A DNA stretch of 64,000 nt, from positions 10,821,935 through 10,885,934 of the forward strand of contig NC_037270.1 of assembly GCF_000002425.4 (NCBI RefSeq), read 5' to 3'. The notes below the pieces were generated by a model. That model had not been told where the DNA came from and ran no database searches. It saw only the letters and a list, made by a program, of their open reading frames with translations. Origin of the DNA: Physcomitrium patens. Taxonomy: Eukaryota > Streptophyta > Bryopsida > Funariales > Funariaceae. Position 1 is the stretch's first letter. Each line of letters starts with the position of its first letter. Made by a program: the position numbers and the translations under genes. Below, one piece after another: positions 29,231 to 40,786 of the stretch.

Positions 29231-30331
29231 TTCAATGAGGTGTGAATATGTCAAACTCCCAACACCATGTTAACAAACCAACCCCTCTCATTCCATGTGC
29301 AAGAGGAGCTTTCAAAGTACAATGTGCTTCTACTGCTACTTCTACAATTCTCAAAGGTGTAGCCTCCGATTTGAACTTGTACATTTGATAGGAGCATGTT
29401 GTTAACATGTTTGACATTGATAAAAAAAGAATGATTTAGTGACAAAGATGGCGTTGCGATGGTGATACCAACCAGAAGCTTTACTTCTACAACAACATGC
29501 TCAGCATATGAGTTAGTGTACATGCGGATGATTAGAAGAGGACCCCAGCTTGCAAAAGTAATTGCAATAGCTGATTCTATAGCAAAAATCTTGGAGCTGA
29601 TAAAATGGTATGAGAGCTAGTGAACGGCCAATCGATCGCTGTAGTGGAGAGTGAATTCTTCCTTGCAGTGTTTGGTGAGTGGATACCTCACTTATTGTCA
29701 TCCATCCCTTTAAGTTTTTTTTGTGTATGTGAGAGGCTCATTCAAGAGCAGTGATGCTGAGGTGAAATGGTGTGCCGATAGCGGGTGGAGAATCAGTGGC
29801 TGCTGTACCATTTATGCGGTGGACGGTAAGCATTCCACATCTGATATACAATTTGTTTGCAACCTAGTTATATAGCAACCAACCCAGGCGGCGATCATTG
29901 GAACTGGGTGATTGTAGTGAAGAATTCGAAGCACTGACGATGCTGCTTTAGCTCTACGTCCAAAGTTGAGTGATTGCTCAAAGCTTTTTTTAGGAATTCA
30001 AGGGACAAGATGGACGTATTGTTCATGAATTCCCTCGCAATCCTTTCGTGTCAGATATTGTTGTGAAGACTCGAAGTTGTTCGTATCAAAGGTTGCTGAA
30101 TCCCATTGGTGTTGTTGCTGTGGAGTCTTCTACTGAGGTTTGTTGTTGTGAAGCTGGAAATGATAATGATAACGCTTGTGAATTGTGATTCGTTGCCTGT
30201 CGAAGTGAGGGATAAGTGGCAAACTAGAATGTTTGAAAGTTTCAGCCAATTTTTATTATTCTCACTCTCCGCTGTGTTAGTGTAGTTTTTTTTATCAAGA
30301 AGAACGTGGGTTTTGAACTCATCGGAGCGCC
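29231..30331. other. Upstream region of the condensation-type relic
   Basis: Composition turns genic here. No exon can be supported. The last few hundred bases before 30,332 may be the former promoter and leader of the plus-strand gene relic. Confidence 0.35.
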
Positions 30332-31795
30332 ATGGCGCCAGCTCAAGCAGTGGAGAATGGAGCACTTGCTAGGGCCATGGGATCGTCAGAGGAGAACTGG
30401 TCGAAGGCCATGGCTCTCGGGACAGGGTTGTCTGTCTTTTCAATCACGTTGCGGCGGCAGGTGGAATCAACCCAGGTTGCGCAAGCATGCCGAGAGGTCA
30501 TGAACCAGCACGCCATCCTTAGGTCCCAAATAGTGGAGAATTCAAAGGGGAGATATGCATTCGTAGTCAAGAGCGACTCTGTCGTGCCTACTGTTGTGAG
30601 CTGCCCATGGCCAAAGGATGACAACACCAGCCGCTGCAGCGTAGGTGATATCGCTGCAGCAGCATTCTTGAAAACAGCAGCTGGCTGTAAGGAACTGAAA
30701 GAAAAGAAGAAGGACGATTTCAGCTTCACAAGGTAAGCGCATTGACAGCTGGATCTGCTCAGTCCTTGCTGCACCGCAAAACTCCATCAAACGCTTTCCC
30801 CCAACGTGGAATATTTGTGCATCATGTGTATCTATTGTTCAGGAATGTCAACGTCTATCTCTGTATATTTTGATTGACAAGTGCGACATGGATTTCTCTA
30901 CAGTCTAGTGGACTGCCGAAAGTACTTCGAGCCCATTCTCCCCGCCGACACCGTAGGAAATTACGTCTCCGGTATCCCACAAAGCCAATAGGTGAAGGAG
31001 GGCGTCTCCTTTTGGGAACTTGCGCGCAGCGTGTCAACAACCACTGAGAAAGAGCTGGCGAAAAGCAAACAATTCTCCGAGATTCCCGTTCTCAACATGC
31101 TCTTCTCCCAGGTTCTGAAACATCCCGGTGTGACACCCCAGTCATCCTTGCGAACCGCGTTGTTCTCCTTGTTTGTAGACGAGACGCCATTCAACCAGTG
31201 GACCAACACTGACAAGCTGCAGGTGGCTGCTGTATGTGGACCTTTCCCATCGATGCATAGAATCGGCCCTTGTTTCGCAGTCTGCGACACCATGCTGGAC
31301 GGTAACGACATTTCCATATCGCTCATGTACCCCACCCAAGTGTATTCTAGAGCACAAATGAAGGCTTTTGCCGCTTCCGTCATGAATCTTCTGGATGCGG
31401 TGTCTCAGGGTATGTGTTAAGATTGATAATCGCCGGTCTTGATCATTTTTCCACCACCTTCACGAGGGGAAAGCACATGCGTTACGAGGTGTTCTCATCG
31501 GAACTAAATATACTTTAATTTTTGCTGATCCTCAACATTTTGAATCATACGATTCTGTCTGTGCTGATTTCTCACGAGTTCGTAAGGTGATCTTTTGGCG
31601 TCTGCTCAGAGCGTCTCCACAGCATCTTCCAAGAGCATCAGTGCTTTCTTTCCAGGCTATAAACGGCATGGATTACAGCTTAGTTTTGAAATAATTCTAG
31701 ATGCAGGCTTGGAGCAGGTTGATAGCGGCAAAAATGGTTTAGAAATGCTCATGATAGTTATATGCGAGGCTGAGGTAAAGATAAAGCTATCTTGA
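30332..31795 (+). pseudogene. Condensation/acyltransferase-superfamily gene, in-frame stop and missing middle
   Basis: Three exons fit one frame: 30,332-30,732 (donor AG/GTAAGC), 30,904-31,409 (acceptor CTACAG, donor GTATGT) and about 31,587-31,795. The N-terminal part reads QVAQACREVMNQHAILRSQI, as at the start of condensation-type acyltransferases. Later blocks are FSFTSLVDCRKYFEPILP, SFWELARSVSTTTEKE and a C-terminal beta-strand region (GPCFAVCDTMLDGNDISISL). Exon 2 contains TAG at 30,989-30,991, with clean coding sequence on both sides. The segment between residues of about 95 and 105 jumps over the part where the family carries its catalytic HxxxD motif, and no such motif is seen elsewhere. 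Family knowledge: these enzymes transfer acyl groups using that His. Inference: an inactivated copy shortened by an internal deletion. The acceptor of exon 3 is uncertain. Confidence 0.6.
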
Positions 31796-32185
31796 ATATT
31801 ACCATCCCTGAACTCTTTGATATGTACATATATATACATATTGCACGGCAATGTCCATCAGTAGGCTATGCTTCTGCCCCCATCTTTTGTAGACATGAAG
31901 CATGGCTTTTAGAGATTTCATGTGTAATAATTACTAGATCTTGAACTAAGTTGTGTGATATTGGGACTGGTATGGTGATAGACATTGTGCTAGTATCAAT
32001 TCTCCAAACATGAGTCATCATGAGTGGGATACGGTGCATAAATGTGCATTTTGAATAACCAAGGTTGGCTCAGGATTTCAGGATGAAACATTGTTACAAT
32101 GTTTTGTACAGAAGTTCTTGCTTCATAAAGAATTGTGTGATAATTGTTAAGTGTAATAAACTTCTTATGAAAGAGCGACAATACG

Positions 32186-32234
<49 letters not shown>

Positions 32235-33346
32235 CGAAACCAATCTTTGAAACTACTTGTATTCATAAACTGCCTAAATAAAATTTCGGTTTGAAATTCA
32301 TTAAATTTTTTTGAATAAAATTTAGTTATGAATTGTAAAAAATTTAATAAAAAGCCTATACTAATCTTTATTACAGAGTTGAAAAATATTTATAGTATAT
32401 GTATTTTTTTATTTTTTTATTTATTTTTTAACATCTCTTAATCCTTATCTGTGTTGTTGACGATTACCTCCTACAATAATCTCATGTTTTTACATACAAT
32501 CACAAAATAAATAAATAAATTAGCATGTTCACTGGACATTGTTTTACAAATGTCATTTTCTCACTGGTTGGAAAAAAAATACATTTTTATTTGACCATGG
32601 AACTCGGTCAGATTATAACTATTAGTACGATTTGTCTTGAGATTTTTTTCTAGTTACTTCAAAGATTCATGGAAAATGGGAATACAAAGAACTCTCCCTA
32701 ATCGGCCCACACCCTGGCACAGACGTTCTCGGAAGAAACTGGACTTCAAGATTAATTGGGTTTCGTCGAAAGACAAGCTGAAATAATTGGGGAGTATTTT
32801 ATGCACATTACAGGATTAATAGAGGTGTAAGTTGTATCATTCGGTAGCCACACGTGCCAGTTAACTATCAGTCTCAAAATCAATTCAGGCCAACAAATAC
32901 AAACTGTATCTTAAATAAAATGTGTAATCTCCTCATGGCCTGGAAAGTGATTTTTAACACAAAACATTTCTACAACAATCTGCAGTTGCAGTGTTGTTTT
33001 CAATTTCATCAGAGTGCCACAAACTCAAATCCAGCTGATGCTACTAACCAAGCAACAATAATTCGTTTCGTCCGATTTAGCGCATCAGATTAATCAAATC
33101 CTTGAACGCAACCTCAAAAGCAAATACTTCTGGACAGGTTTCGGTGAAATAGGTATGTCACGAGCAGATCACCGTGCAGCATCGTTGCACCCCATTGTTT
33201 TCCAACAAGATTTGGATAGTGCATACTCAAGAATGCTCCACAATAAAACGAGACGGGCGAGGTTTGACGCAGATTCATCAGGCCCGTCGATTGTAAATAT
33301 GAGACATGGGTGCGGAGCATCTTATCATGTATGAAACTGGGATCGT
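31796..33346. other. Spacer and probable 3' region of the membrane-protein gene
   Basis: No gene is seen. The left part is 3' flank of the relic, the middle is AT-rich, and the last 200-300 bases precede the stop of the minus-strand membrane-protein gene and probably hold its 3' untranslated region. Confidence 0.4.
32186..32233. repeat. (TA)n-(TG)n compound microsatellite
   Basis: A TA run of about 24 bases passes directly into a TG run of about 24 bases. It produces low-complexity Tyr/Ile/Cys/Val frames that are not genes. Confidence 0.95.
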
Positions 33347-33619
33347 CTACTGCGGAAGTTCTGGCTTGCCACCACGTCTCCGAGCGTTCTGCACAGCTGA
33401 AGATTGACCTGAAGAGTCATCGACTTTCATAGGCACCAAAATAGAGCTTCCAGTGGCATCCGTGTGCTTCACTGCCAATCTCCAAGCTGCGTACATAATG
33501 AAGCCAACATTGGCCAAGAGCGCAATTGTCCAGAAAGCGACCTCCTTCCAGCTCCCCCATTCCATATCATTGAAATGACCATCATGACGCACGTGATCAA
33601 TAAAATTATCCTCCATCAT
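33347..33619 (-). CDS. Small single-pass membrane protein, unknown function
   Basis: From the double ATG at 33,619 the frame encodes 90 residues. These are a short acidic/His-containing head (MMEDNFIDHVRHDGHFND), one hydrophobic helix (about residues 27-46, AFWTIALLANVGFIMYAAW) and a polar, Arg-rich tail ending GGKPELPQ. The open frame runs further upstream to 33,724, but a clear AG acceptor (TTTAATTGTAG, about 33,641-33,651) lies before the ATG. An intron in the leader, with the start at 33,619, is therefore the best model; an upstream coding exon cannot be excluded. The double ATG and the balanced composition favour a real gene. I do not recognise the family. The Trp-rich, Arg-flanked helix suggests insertion in an internal membrane, which is an inference only. 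Confidence 0.55.
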   Translation of the reverse strand: MMEDNFIDHVRHDGHFNDMEWGSWKEVAFWTIALLANVGFIMYAAWRLAVKHTDATGSSILVPMKVDDSSGQSSAVQNARRRGGKPELPQ

Positions 33620-33651
33620 CCCTCGTAGTTCCCCTGAATAGCCTACAATTA

Positions 33652-35801
33652 AACCAGTATGATCAGAAACAGTGCATCCGTCAAAACATAAAAACTCAAC
33701 AGTAGACCATACAAATATTTTCAAGACTCTGCCGAAACAAACGATTCTATTCAGGCCTCAAATGTACCCCTACTATGCCTTCACTACCGTAATAGGTCGC
33801 GGTGAAGAACCTCCCAACTCTCTGATTTGAAGACAATTCAAATCCATTAAGACCTCAACCATCCAGATTGAGGAGGAAAGCTTGAACACAACCGATCGAA
33901 TCCACTGAACCGGTTACATGTTCACACCAAGATAGAGCATCCAACTAAGTGAGTCAAAACATCTTTCGGACATTTCCACTAGCGACAGCAACCAGCTGAG
34001 TATAGAGAAAGCGTAGATTGGCACAGTTTGTATAAAACAAGAAGCAAATAAGTGCGGCATCGTCACGACCATCTGACATTACAGAAGCCCTACCTGTGCT
34101 TGCCAACTACTGCCTTGCTGGAAAAAACCCACTTAAATGAAAAATAGCCGCAGGATCGACTCGTCTCGAATCTCAAAACAATCTTCGCGAGATCCTAAAC
34201 CTACAAAATTCGCAAGCACAATCAAATCCCTAAGCCTTCACATACATTCATAGGCGGCTGGGATCGCACACAAAACCCTACAAGCCTCCACAACTACAAC
34301 TAAATTCCACGACTTCAGAACAGACCGAGAAGGAAGCTAGTTCCACCACAACGAATTCTAACTCATGTTCACAAAATTGTTGAGTACAAGTAGGGAGCCT
34401 GAACATAGAAATTCCAAGCGACCCAGAAAATTTCATGACAGTCGCATCGCATCGTGCTACGTATCAGACACCGGCACGCACCCCAAGAAGAAAAAAAACA
34501 CACACACGCAACGGAAAAGGCGAACCGGAATCGGCAAAACACAACACCAGGTCGTGCGATGGGATTAGGATGCAGGAAGGAAGCAGTCAGACAAATAGTG
34601 CAGTTGTGGGTTGTGGCGAGGGAATCGATTTTCGTAATGCTGCTGCTAATCAGGAAGAAAGGGGTATCGAATTGGGTATATCCATCCGCATCTGCGCGCC
34701 GCGGATGCAGCCGTTCTCGCCTCGCGCGTCGCCAGTGGCGTAGCAACCAATGCCATTTCAAAGCTTACGAGGAGAGCGAGAGGGAGAGCGGCACTGAAGG
34801 ATGGATGAATATATAATGTATGGATGAACGTTGTGGATGAATGAAATGTGCGCGTGAATGGATGCGTTGTTAGGAATGGTCTCGCATCCTCAGAAAATCA
34901 TGAAAAAGCTCAATTCGTTCAAATGGTTGTGACCAATAAGAATAGTGAAAGGCTTGATGTTTGATAAAGAACATAATGGGGGGGGGGGTTCAAACATGGC
35001 CTTTTTGGATGATATTTCACCTGCAATGACATCTCAATGTATCTTGTGATATTTCAAAATATTATTTGATACTTCACCAAATCACCTACTTCGTGAGGTA
35101 GGTGATTTTGAAAACCAAATATCAAAAGAGGGACACATTAAATATCAAAAACCAGCTGGCCTATACTCTCTTCTCTCTTTGACTTTATACCTAGGAGGTA
35201 ATAAAGTTTGAACCAATAAATAATATTAAGGGGTAATAAAGTTTGAACTATGATATTTTGAGTGATCTTGGAAATTTCAGGTGTTGAATCCCAGTTATGT
35301 GGTTTTATGAAAGTACTAAGTTTGAACTTGTCAAATAAGAGTTAAGATATTATATCTTTCAAATGTTTAATTTTCTCTTATTATAAAACATCTTATATAA
35401 ATTTTATAACTTAAGATAGATATCTTCTTTCATATTTGTATCATTTAAGATGTTTACCCATCATAGGCTTTTGATGGTGGTTGGAGTTGTAGGTATCCAT
35501 CTTATTTTTTAAAATTAAAAAAAATAATATATATAGATAAATATATTTATAATTTATGTATTTATATATGTATTTATATATTTTTTTGTATTATATATAT
35601 AATTTATACTTTGAGATTTAGAATTTAGAATTTAGAAATAGACTATTATCTACTTATATGTTTCAAAAATAAACTTAATAATATTTATTAAATAATGATA
35701 TTTAAAAAATAATAATCTCATAAAAGATATTATTTTTATTATTTTTATTATTTTTTCATTTTCTTCTTTGTATTTATACTTCAACTTTAAAAGTCTTTAT
35801 T
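33652..35801. other. Leader/promoter region of the membrane-protein gene, then AT-rich spacer
   Basis: The part to about 34,850 has genic composition and probably contains the leader exon(s) and promoter of the minus-strand membrane-protein gene; frames there on both strands are not recognisable. After about 34,970 (a run of 11 G) the sequence becomes AT-rich and leads into LTR fragments. No other gene is seen. Confidence 0.4.
35079..35108. repeat. Perfect 11-bp inverted repeat (hairpin)
   Basis: AAATCACCTAC at 35,079-35,089 and its exact complement GTAGGTGATTT at 35,098-35,108 flank an 8-base spacer. Similarity continues imperfectly outward (TTTGATA on the left, TATCAAA on the right), as in the arms of a small decayed inverted-repeat element. 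Confidence 0.75.
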
Positions 35802-35992
35802 TGTTAAGGATATGAACTTTAAAAAACTAAAAGATCAATATACTCTTGTCTCACTCAATAAGATTAAAAAATTATTCAAAGATAGTATGATATTAAATTA
35901 GAATGGCTATTGCCAAAGCCAAGAAGATTAAAAAATCTTGAAACAAGACTAAAAACTAGAAAGTTATTGATAAAAATGAAGAAGGTTTCATT

Positions 35993-35997
<5 letters not shown>
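35802..35997 (-). mobile_element. LTR fragment (copy 5) of the same gypsy family
   Basis: The segment follows the LTR of copy 1: a start like TGTTAAGGATATGAA, then the shared stretch GAATGGCTATTGCCAAAGCC and the part leading to the LTR TATA region. It then runs into a TA repeat where the LTR of copy 4 begins, so copy 4 seems to have landed in the TA stretch of this older LTR. The rest of this copy is not in the window. Confidence 0.55.
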
Positions 35998-36030
<33 letters not shown>

Positions 36031-36035
<5 letters not shown>

Positions 36036-36539
36036 AAGACATGAATTAAAACAAGAAGAATCTCAAAACACTCTTATATAATTTAAAAAGAATAATGTAT
36101 TATTTCAAAAGTATTATAGTGTTAAGATAAGAATGGCTATTGCCAAAGATAAGAAGACTATAGAATCTTAAGACTAAAGTAAGAATAAGAAAACATTGAT
36201 AAGAATGAAGCCTTCTTCACTCTTGCTTCCATATATACTATGTAATTAAGAATTACATAGCGACATTCTATAGGTCCTCTAATATGTATCTAACATACAA
36301 GATAAATTTCATATATATATGCTACCTAGTAAGCTTGTTCTACAAGCTACTATCATATGCAAGATGTGACTAATTTGTTTGCCAAGCTTTTAACGTACTA
36401 ATCAACTATAAATATGTGTAAAGTCAAATAAGCATCTATAAAGCTTTTAAAAAGCTTTGCCTTAAAATATCATCAAATCTATGTACATTTATCTTTTACC
36501 TAACACTTCTTATTTATATAAATATCTATGTTTGTGACA
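36031..36539 (-). mobile_element. LTR of copy 4 (3' LTR, decayed)
   Basis: About 509 bp, aligning along its length with the LTRs of copies 1-3: start TATCAAAGACATGAA, the shared GAATGGCTATTGCCAAAG, a TATA-like TCCATATATACTATG, and the end TTTGTGACA. Directly after it comes a polypurine tract on the minus strand (TAGGGGGAGG), as expected next to a 3' LTR. Confidence 0.7.
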
Positions 36540-36836
36540 TAACCTCCCCCTATTAGGAACAAGTTTCATAAGGAGTAGTAATCAAATGTTAAAAACATTC
36601 AAGATGCAACAAATTATATTTGCCACATACTCCAATATTTCTTCCCTTCAAAGGTGGTTGATAGGTCTTTTCAACCATCATTAATGTCCTATATTATAGC
36701 AAGAAAACTAGCCTAATATTTGATCATTGTTGAGGCCATCATAGCTTCCTTTAATTAAAACATTTGAAATACCATCAAGGGTGGTTTTAATCTCTAGTAA
36801 TATCACCAAACATCTTGAGTTTTTTGTGAGGTCATG
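36540..36836 (-). mobile_element. Copy 4, 3' untranslated part, interrupted by copy 3
   Basis: This matches the region just inside the 3' LTR of copy 1 (40,230-40,510), including CATATGTT..., TTTGCCACATACT and TTATTTGATCATTGTTGAGG-like blocks. It stops at TCATG (36,832-36,836), where copy 3 begins. The same element resumes at 63,325. Confidence 0.65.
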
Positions 36837-37352
36837 TATCAAGGACATGAATTTTGAAGAAAGAAATCCTCAATATACTCTTATGATATTGAAAAAGACT
36901 AAAAAATCACTTAAAGATGATACATTATTGAAATAAAATAGCTATTATCAAAAACAAGGAGACTAAAAAGTCTTGAAATAAGACTAAAGACTAGAAAGGC
37001 ATTGACAAGACTAAAGAAGGCTTCATTCTTACCTCTATATATATTCTTAATTAGGAGCTATGTGGCCATGTCCTATAGGACCTGCAAAATATGTTGACTT
37101 TGCAAGACACGTATTTTAATTTGCAAAGTAAGTTTTCTATATGTGTGCCATATAATTAGCTTGTTTTACAAGCTATCAAGACGTGATTAATTTATTGACC
37201 AAGTTTCTAGCCTACCAATCAACTATAAATATATATTAAGTCATCTATATATAAAATTTCTAAAAAGCTTCTCTAGAAGGTATTACAAATTTAACCTATT
37301 TTTATCTATATTTACTTATTTCTACCTAATCATATAGATATTTATTAGTGTA

Positions 37353-38687
37353 TGTTATTGTAGAGGATGATTTGCAATCTACGAATACATTAGGTACCTA
37401 GCTATAGAGAGTTTAGCTTTGGCTTATATATAATGTCTTATCTCCAAAAATTCTTTTATTTTGCATGAAAGCTCAAATTATAATAAAATCTTTCAAAATA
37501 TTTTCTTCTCCCAAAGGATATTTTTACCTTGTATTTTATAAATTCATATCTCTTGATCCAACCATTTAGTTTCTTTCAAATTCTTAGATAATGTACCTAT
37601 TATCCTTAAGCTTTATTATAAAAAAAAAAAAAAAAAAACCATAAATCTATTATCAATCTTCTAGTATCTTAGAAACCCTAGAAGGTGCTTTAAACCCTAA
37701 TCTATAAGCATCCAAAAACTATTTTCCATATCTCAAAAATCCAAAATCCAAATGCTACAAAATTTGTGTATAAAATTTACTAATATAATTATACATACTT
37801 TAAAAATTTTGAACCAAAATTTTATCAAATTACTCAAGATATAGTTCAAAATACAACCACTAGTAAATTGGATGACTTACTACCTTTAATTTTGAAGTGC
37901 TGACTTCAACTTTCAATATCTCCTTTATTCCAACTCAAAATCCATCAAATAGTATATTAAAATTGTAGCAAAATAAATGTTCTCTTCAAATCTAGTCACT
38001 GATTTTTTATTGCTTTATATATGCGTGCATTATGCCCAAAAGTGTGATAGTAGGTACAAAATCAATACCTTAACTTTGAGTGCCCATATCTCTTTTATAT
38101 AAACTCCAAATCATACAAAATTTGAACCAAAACCATAGCCAAAAAATCTAAATTTGCTAATTGTAACCTCTAAAGCTCAAATGGCCTCAAAAGAGTAACC
38201 CTAAACTTTAATAAGACCTCAGATAGCCCCCTTGAAGCCCATTGTGCATGATTTTTAGCCAATAAGAATAGAGATTTTCATCATCCATCTCCATTCATCC
38301 ATATGGATGTCTTAACTTCTCTTTTTGCTACCAAAATCCTTCTCCAATCTTTTTTCTTATAAGTTCTACATAATATATGTTCTAAATATCAAATAAAAGA
38401 ACCAAAATAAAACTTCAAGGATCACCAATGTCTAACAAGGGTGATTCTAAATATTTAAAAGTTATTACTAATAAGATCTACTTCAAAAGTCACTATCAAA
38501 AGAAAATAAAGTTATATTAATTCTAATAAAAGTCCTTTTAAACAACTTCTTTTTAGGGTAGTAATCTATTCACATCCTATAACCAACAAAAATCCACTAA
38601 CATGGCTTTTACTATGTTGTCTAGTATATTATATATTAAATATATAAATACATTATTTTTACATAGTAGCCAAACCACAATACGACA
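37353..38687 (-). mobile_element. Solo LTR related to the gag-only element, inside the copy 3 LTR
   Basis: About 1,335 bp with termini TGTTATTGTAGAGG and TACGACA, aligning along its length with the 1,271-bp LTR at 54,386-55,656. Shared blocks include TAGAGAGTTTAGC, GCTACAAAATTTGTGTATAA and CCTTGAAGCCCATTGTGCAT. It interrupts the last bases of the copy 3 left LTR, which resumes as ATATATATCTGTGACA. The flanks GTGTA and ATATA may be a decayed target duplication. No internal part is present, so it is a solo LTR. Orientation is inferred from the match. Confidence 0.6.
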
Positions 38688-38707
38688 ATATATATATATC
38701 TGTGACA

Positions 38708-39079
38708 TTATCCTCTCTTTTAGGGACAAATTTTATAAAGAGTGGTTTTTATATGTTGAGAAAATCGAAGATGCTACGAATTATATTTGCCACATACTTT
38801 GATCTTTATTCTCTTTGAAGATGGTTGATAGATCTTCTCAGCCATTAATAGTCTCCCCATATTAGAACAAGAAGACCACCTTGTTATTTGATCATTGTTA
38901 AGGCCTTCATAACTTCCTTCAAATAAACTATTTGAAATATTCTCAAGAATTTTTTTTACTTCTAATAAAATCACCAAATATTAGGAGTCTCTTTCAAGGT
39001 TGTAATATCAAACATGTTATATTTTAGCATCTATTTGAAGAAGGACATGTCATTTTTGAAGATCTTCATGTTGGTGTCG
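38708..39079 (-). mobile_element. Copy 3 interior, 3' untranslated segment
   Basis: Matches copy 1 from 40,230 to about 40,600 (CCACATACTTTGATCT, GACCACCTTGTTATTTGATC and GATCTTCATG blocks). It ends at the left edge of insert X and resumes at about 47,316. Confidence 0.65.
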
Positions 39080-39676
39080 TGATGAAAATAAATTATAGAT
39101 AAAAAGGTGAAAAAAATAAAATATTTTTAAAGATCTTATTTCAAATATATTATTACAAATTATCTTAGAAAAATAGATAATAGTCAAGGGGTAGAAAAAT
39201 TAAAGGTGCTAATATAGTTTTTTACAAAATAGGCTTCTATTGACTTTGTAGGACCACAAATAGAGTAAAATAAAGTAGATTAGAAAAATAAACAATATAA
39301 ACACCTTTGAAAAGAAGTTAAGAGTAATTTGTAATAAAAATTATCTTAAAAATCCAAGAATTAATACTTGGAGAAGACTAGTTATCAACTAGGGTTGAAA
39401 TCAGACCCTGAGGTACAAAACCAAGCCTTAATGACAATTCTAAGGTTCTTTTGGAGATCAAAGAATAGATTCTAAGAGTTGACTTGATGGGATTACTTTA
39501 TGTATTAATTTGGAGTGATTTGAGTGTGTACTGTTTTTGGAAGAGCTTTGTAAAGTTAACATTTGTTTTGGATGACTCGAGATTTGTAAAATAAAATGAG
39601 TGATACTTTTTGGAGAATTTTATAAGTTTGTTAGTAGATCTATAGGTGAAATTTTTTGGATTTGTTGTTGTAGTTG

Positions 39677-40229
39677 TGTCAAAGGACAAAGACTCGATGA
39701 GGAAAAATATACACCAAAAGGCTATCTCGATATAATAAGTCAAAATATAAACAAGTAGGTATATTAAAAGGAAACTGGAATGGCTATTGCCACAAGACAA
39801 GAAACTAAAGACTCTTGAACCTGGACTAGAAGCAAGAAAGGAGTTGACAAGAGTGAAGAAGCCTTCACTCTTGTCTCTATATATACTATCTAACTAGGGG
39901 CTACGTGGCGACGTTCTATAGGACCTTCAATATGTGTTGACTTTGTAGGACACATGCCTTGACTTACAAGGCAAGTTTTTCTACGTGTGGGCCACATAGT
40001 TAGCTTGATCTTCAAGCTAACAACATGTGTGGTACATGGCCAACTTGTTGACCACGTTTCTAATCCAAAAAGTCAATTAAAGACACCTATGAAGTCAAAG
40101 CAGCATCTAGGAAGTTTCTAGGAAGCTTCTATATTAAATATTATATAATTAACTTACTTTTATCTACTTTTACTTACTTCTACCTATTTCTATATGTAAT
40201 TATTAGCTTACATGATTATGGCCGTGACA
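39677..40229 (-). repeat. 3' LTR of copy 1
   Basis: 553 bp. It differs from the other LTR at three positions (near 39,770, 39,927 and 40,211), which indicates a recent insertion. Confidence 0.93.
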
Positions 40230-40242
40230 TTACCCCCCTTCT
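40230..40242 (-). promoter_or_regulatory. Polypurine tract of copy 1
   Basis: On the minus strand AGAAGGGGGGTAA lies directly before the 3' LTR. Copies 2 and 4 have similar purine runs at the same place. This is the expected primer site for plus-strand DNA synthesis. Confidence 0.8.
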
Positions 40243-40786
40243 AGAGACGAGTTCCACGAGGAGCGGTCATCATATGTTGAGGAAATTTATGATGCGACAA
40301 ATTGTATTCGCCACATACTCTGATCTCTGTTCTCTTCGAAGATGATTGATAGGGCCTCTCAACCATCGGTAGTGTCCCATACCAGGGCGGGAAGACCACC
40401 CAGTTATTTGATCATTATTGAGGCCTTCATAACTTCCTTCGAATAGAATATTCGGAACACCATCAGGAGTTGTTCCTACCTCTAGCAAAATCACCAAACA
40501 TCGGGAGTCCCTTCCCAAATCATGATACCAAACGCGTTGTATCTCACCATCTGTTCGAGGAAGAACATGTCATTCTTGAAGATCTTCATCTCGATTGCGT
40601 CGTCTTGAAGGTTGTGACAATCGTAATGTCTCGTCCGGCAGGTCAGCAAACGAAGGTTCTTGAGTTGAATCCGCTGGTTGTTGGCTCTCCATCTAATTAG
40701 CATCACAAATGTAAAGAAGTTACAAACAAGGATAGGAAATTGAATGTTATCTTGCCTCAATCTTGTCTCTTTTATAAGAGAGATTT

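Noticed and set aside
30989..30991. RNA editing or read-through rescuing the TAG in the condensation-type gene
   Set aside because: Nuclear transcripts of plants are not known to edit such stops routinely, and the catalytic segment is missing anyway.
34369..34761. 130-codon minus-strand open frame upstream of the membrane-protein gene
   Set aside because: Composition is uneven and no motif is seen. It fits leader or promoter sequence better than a protein.
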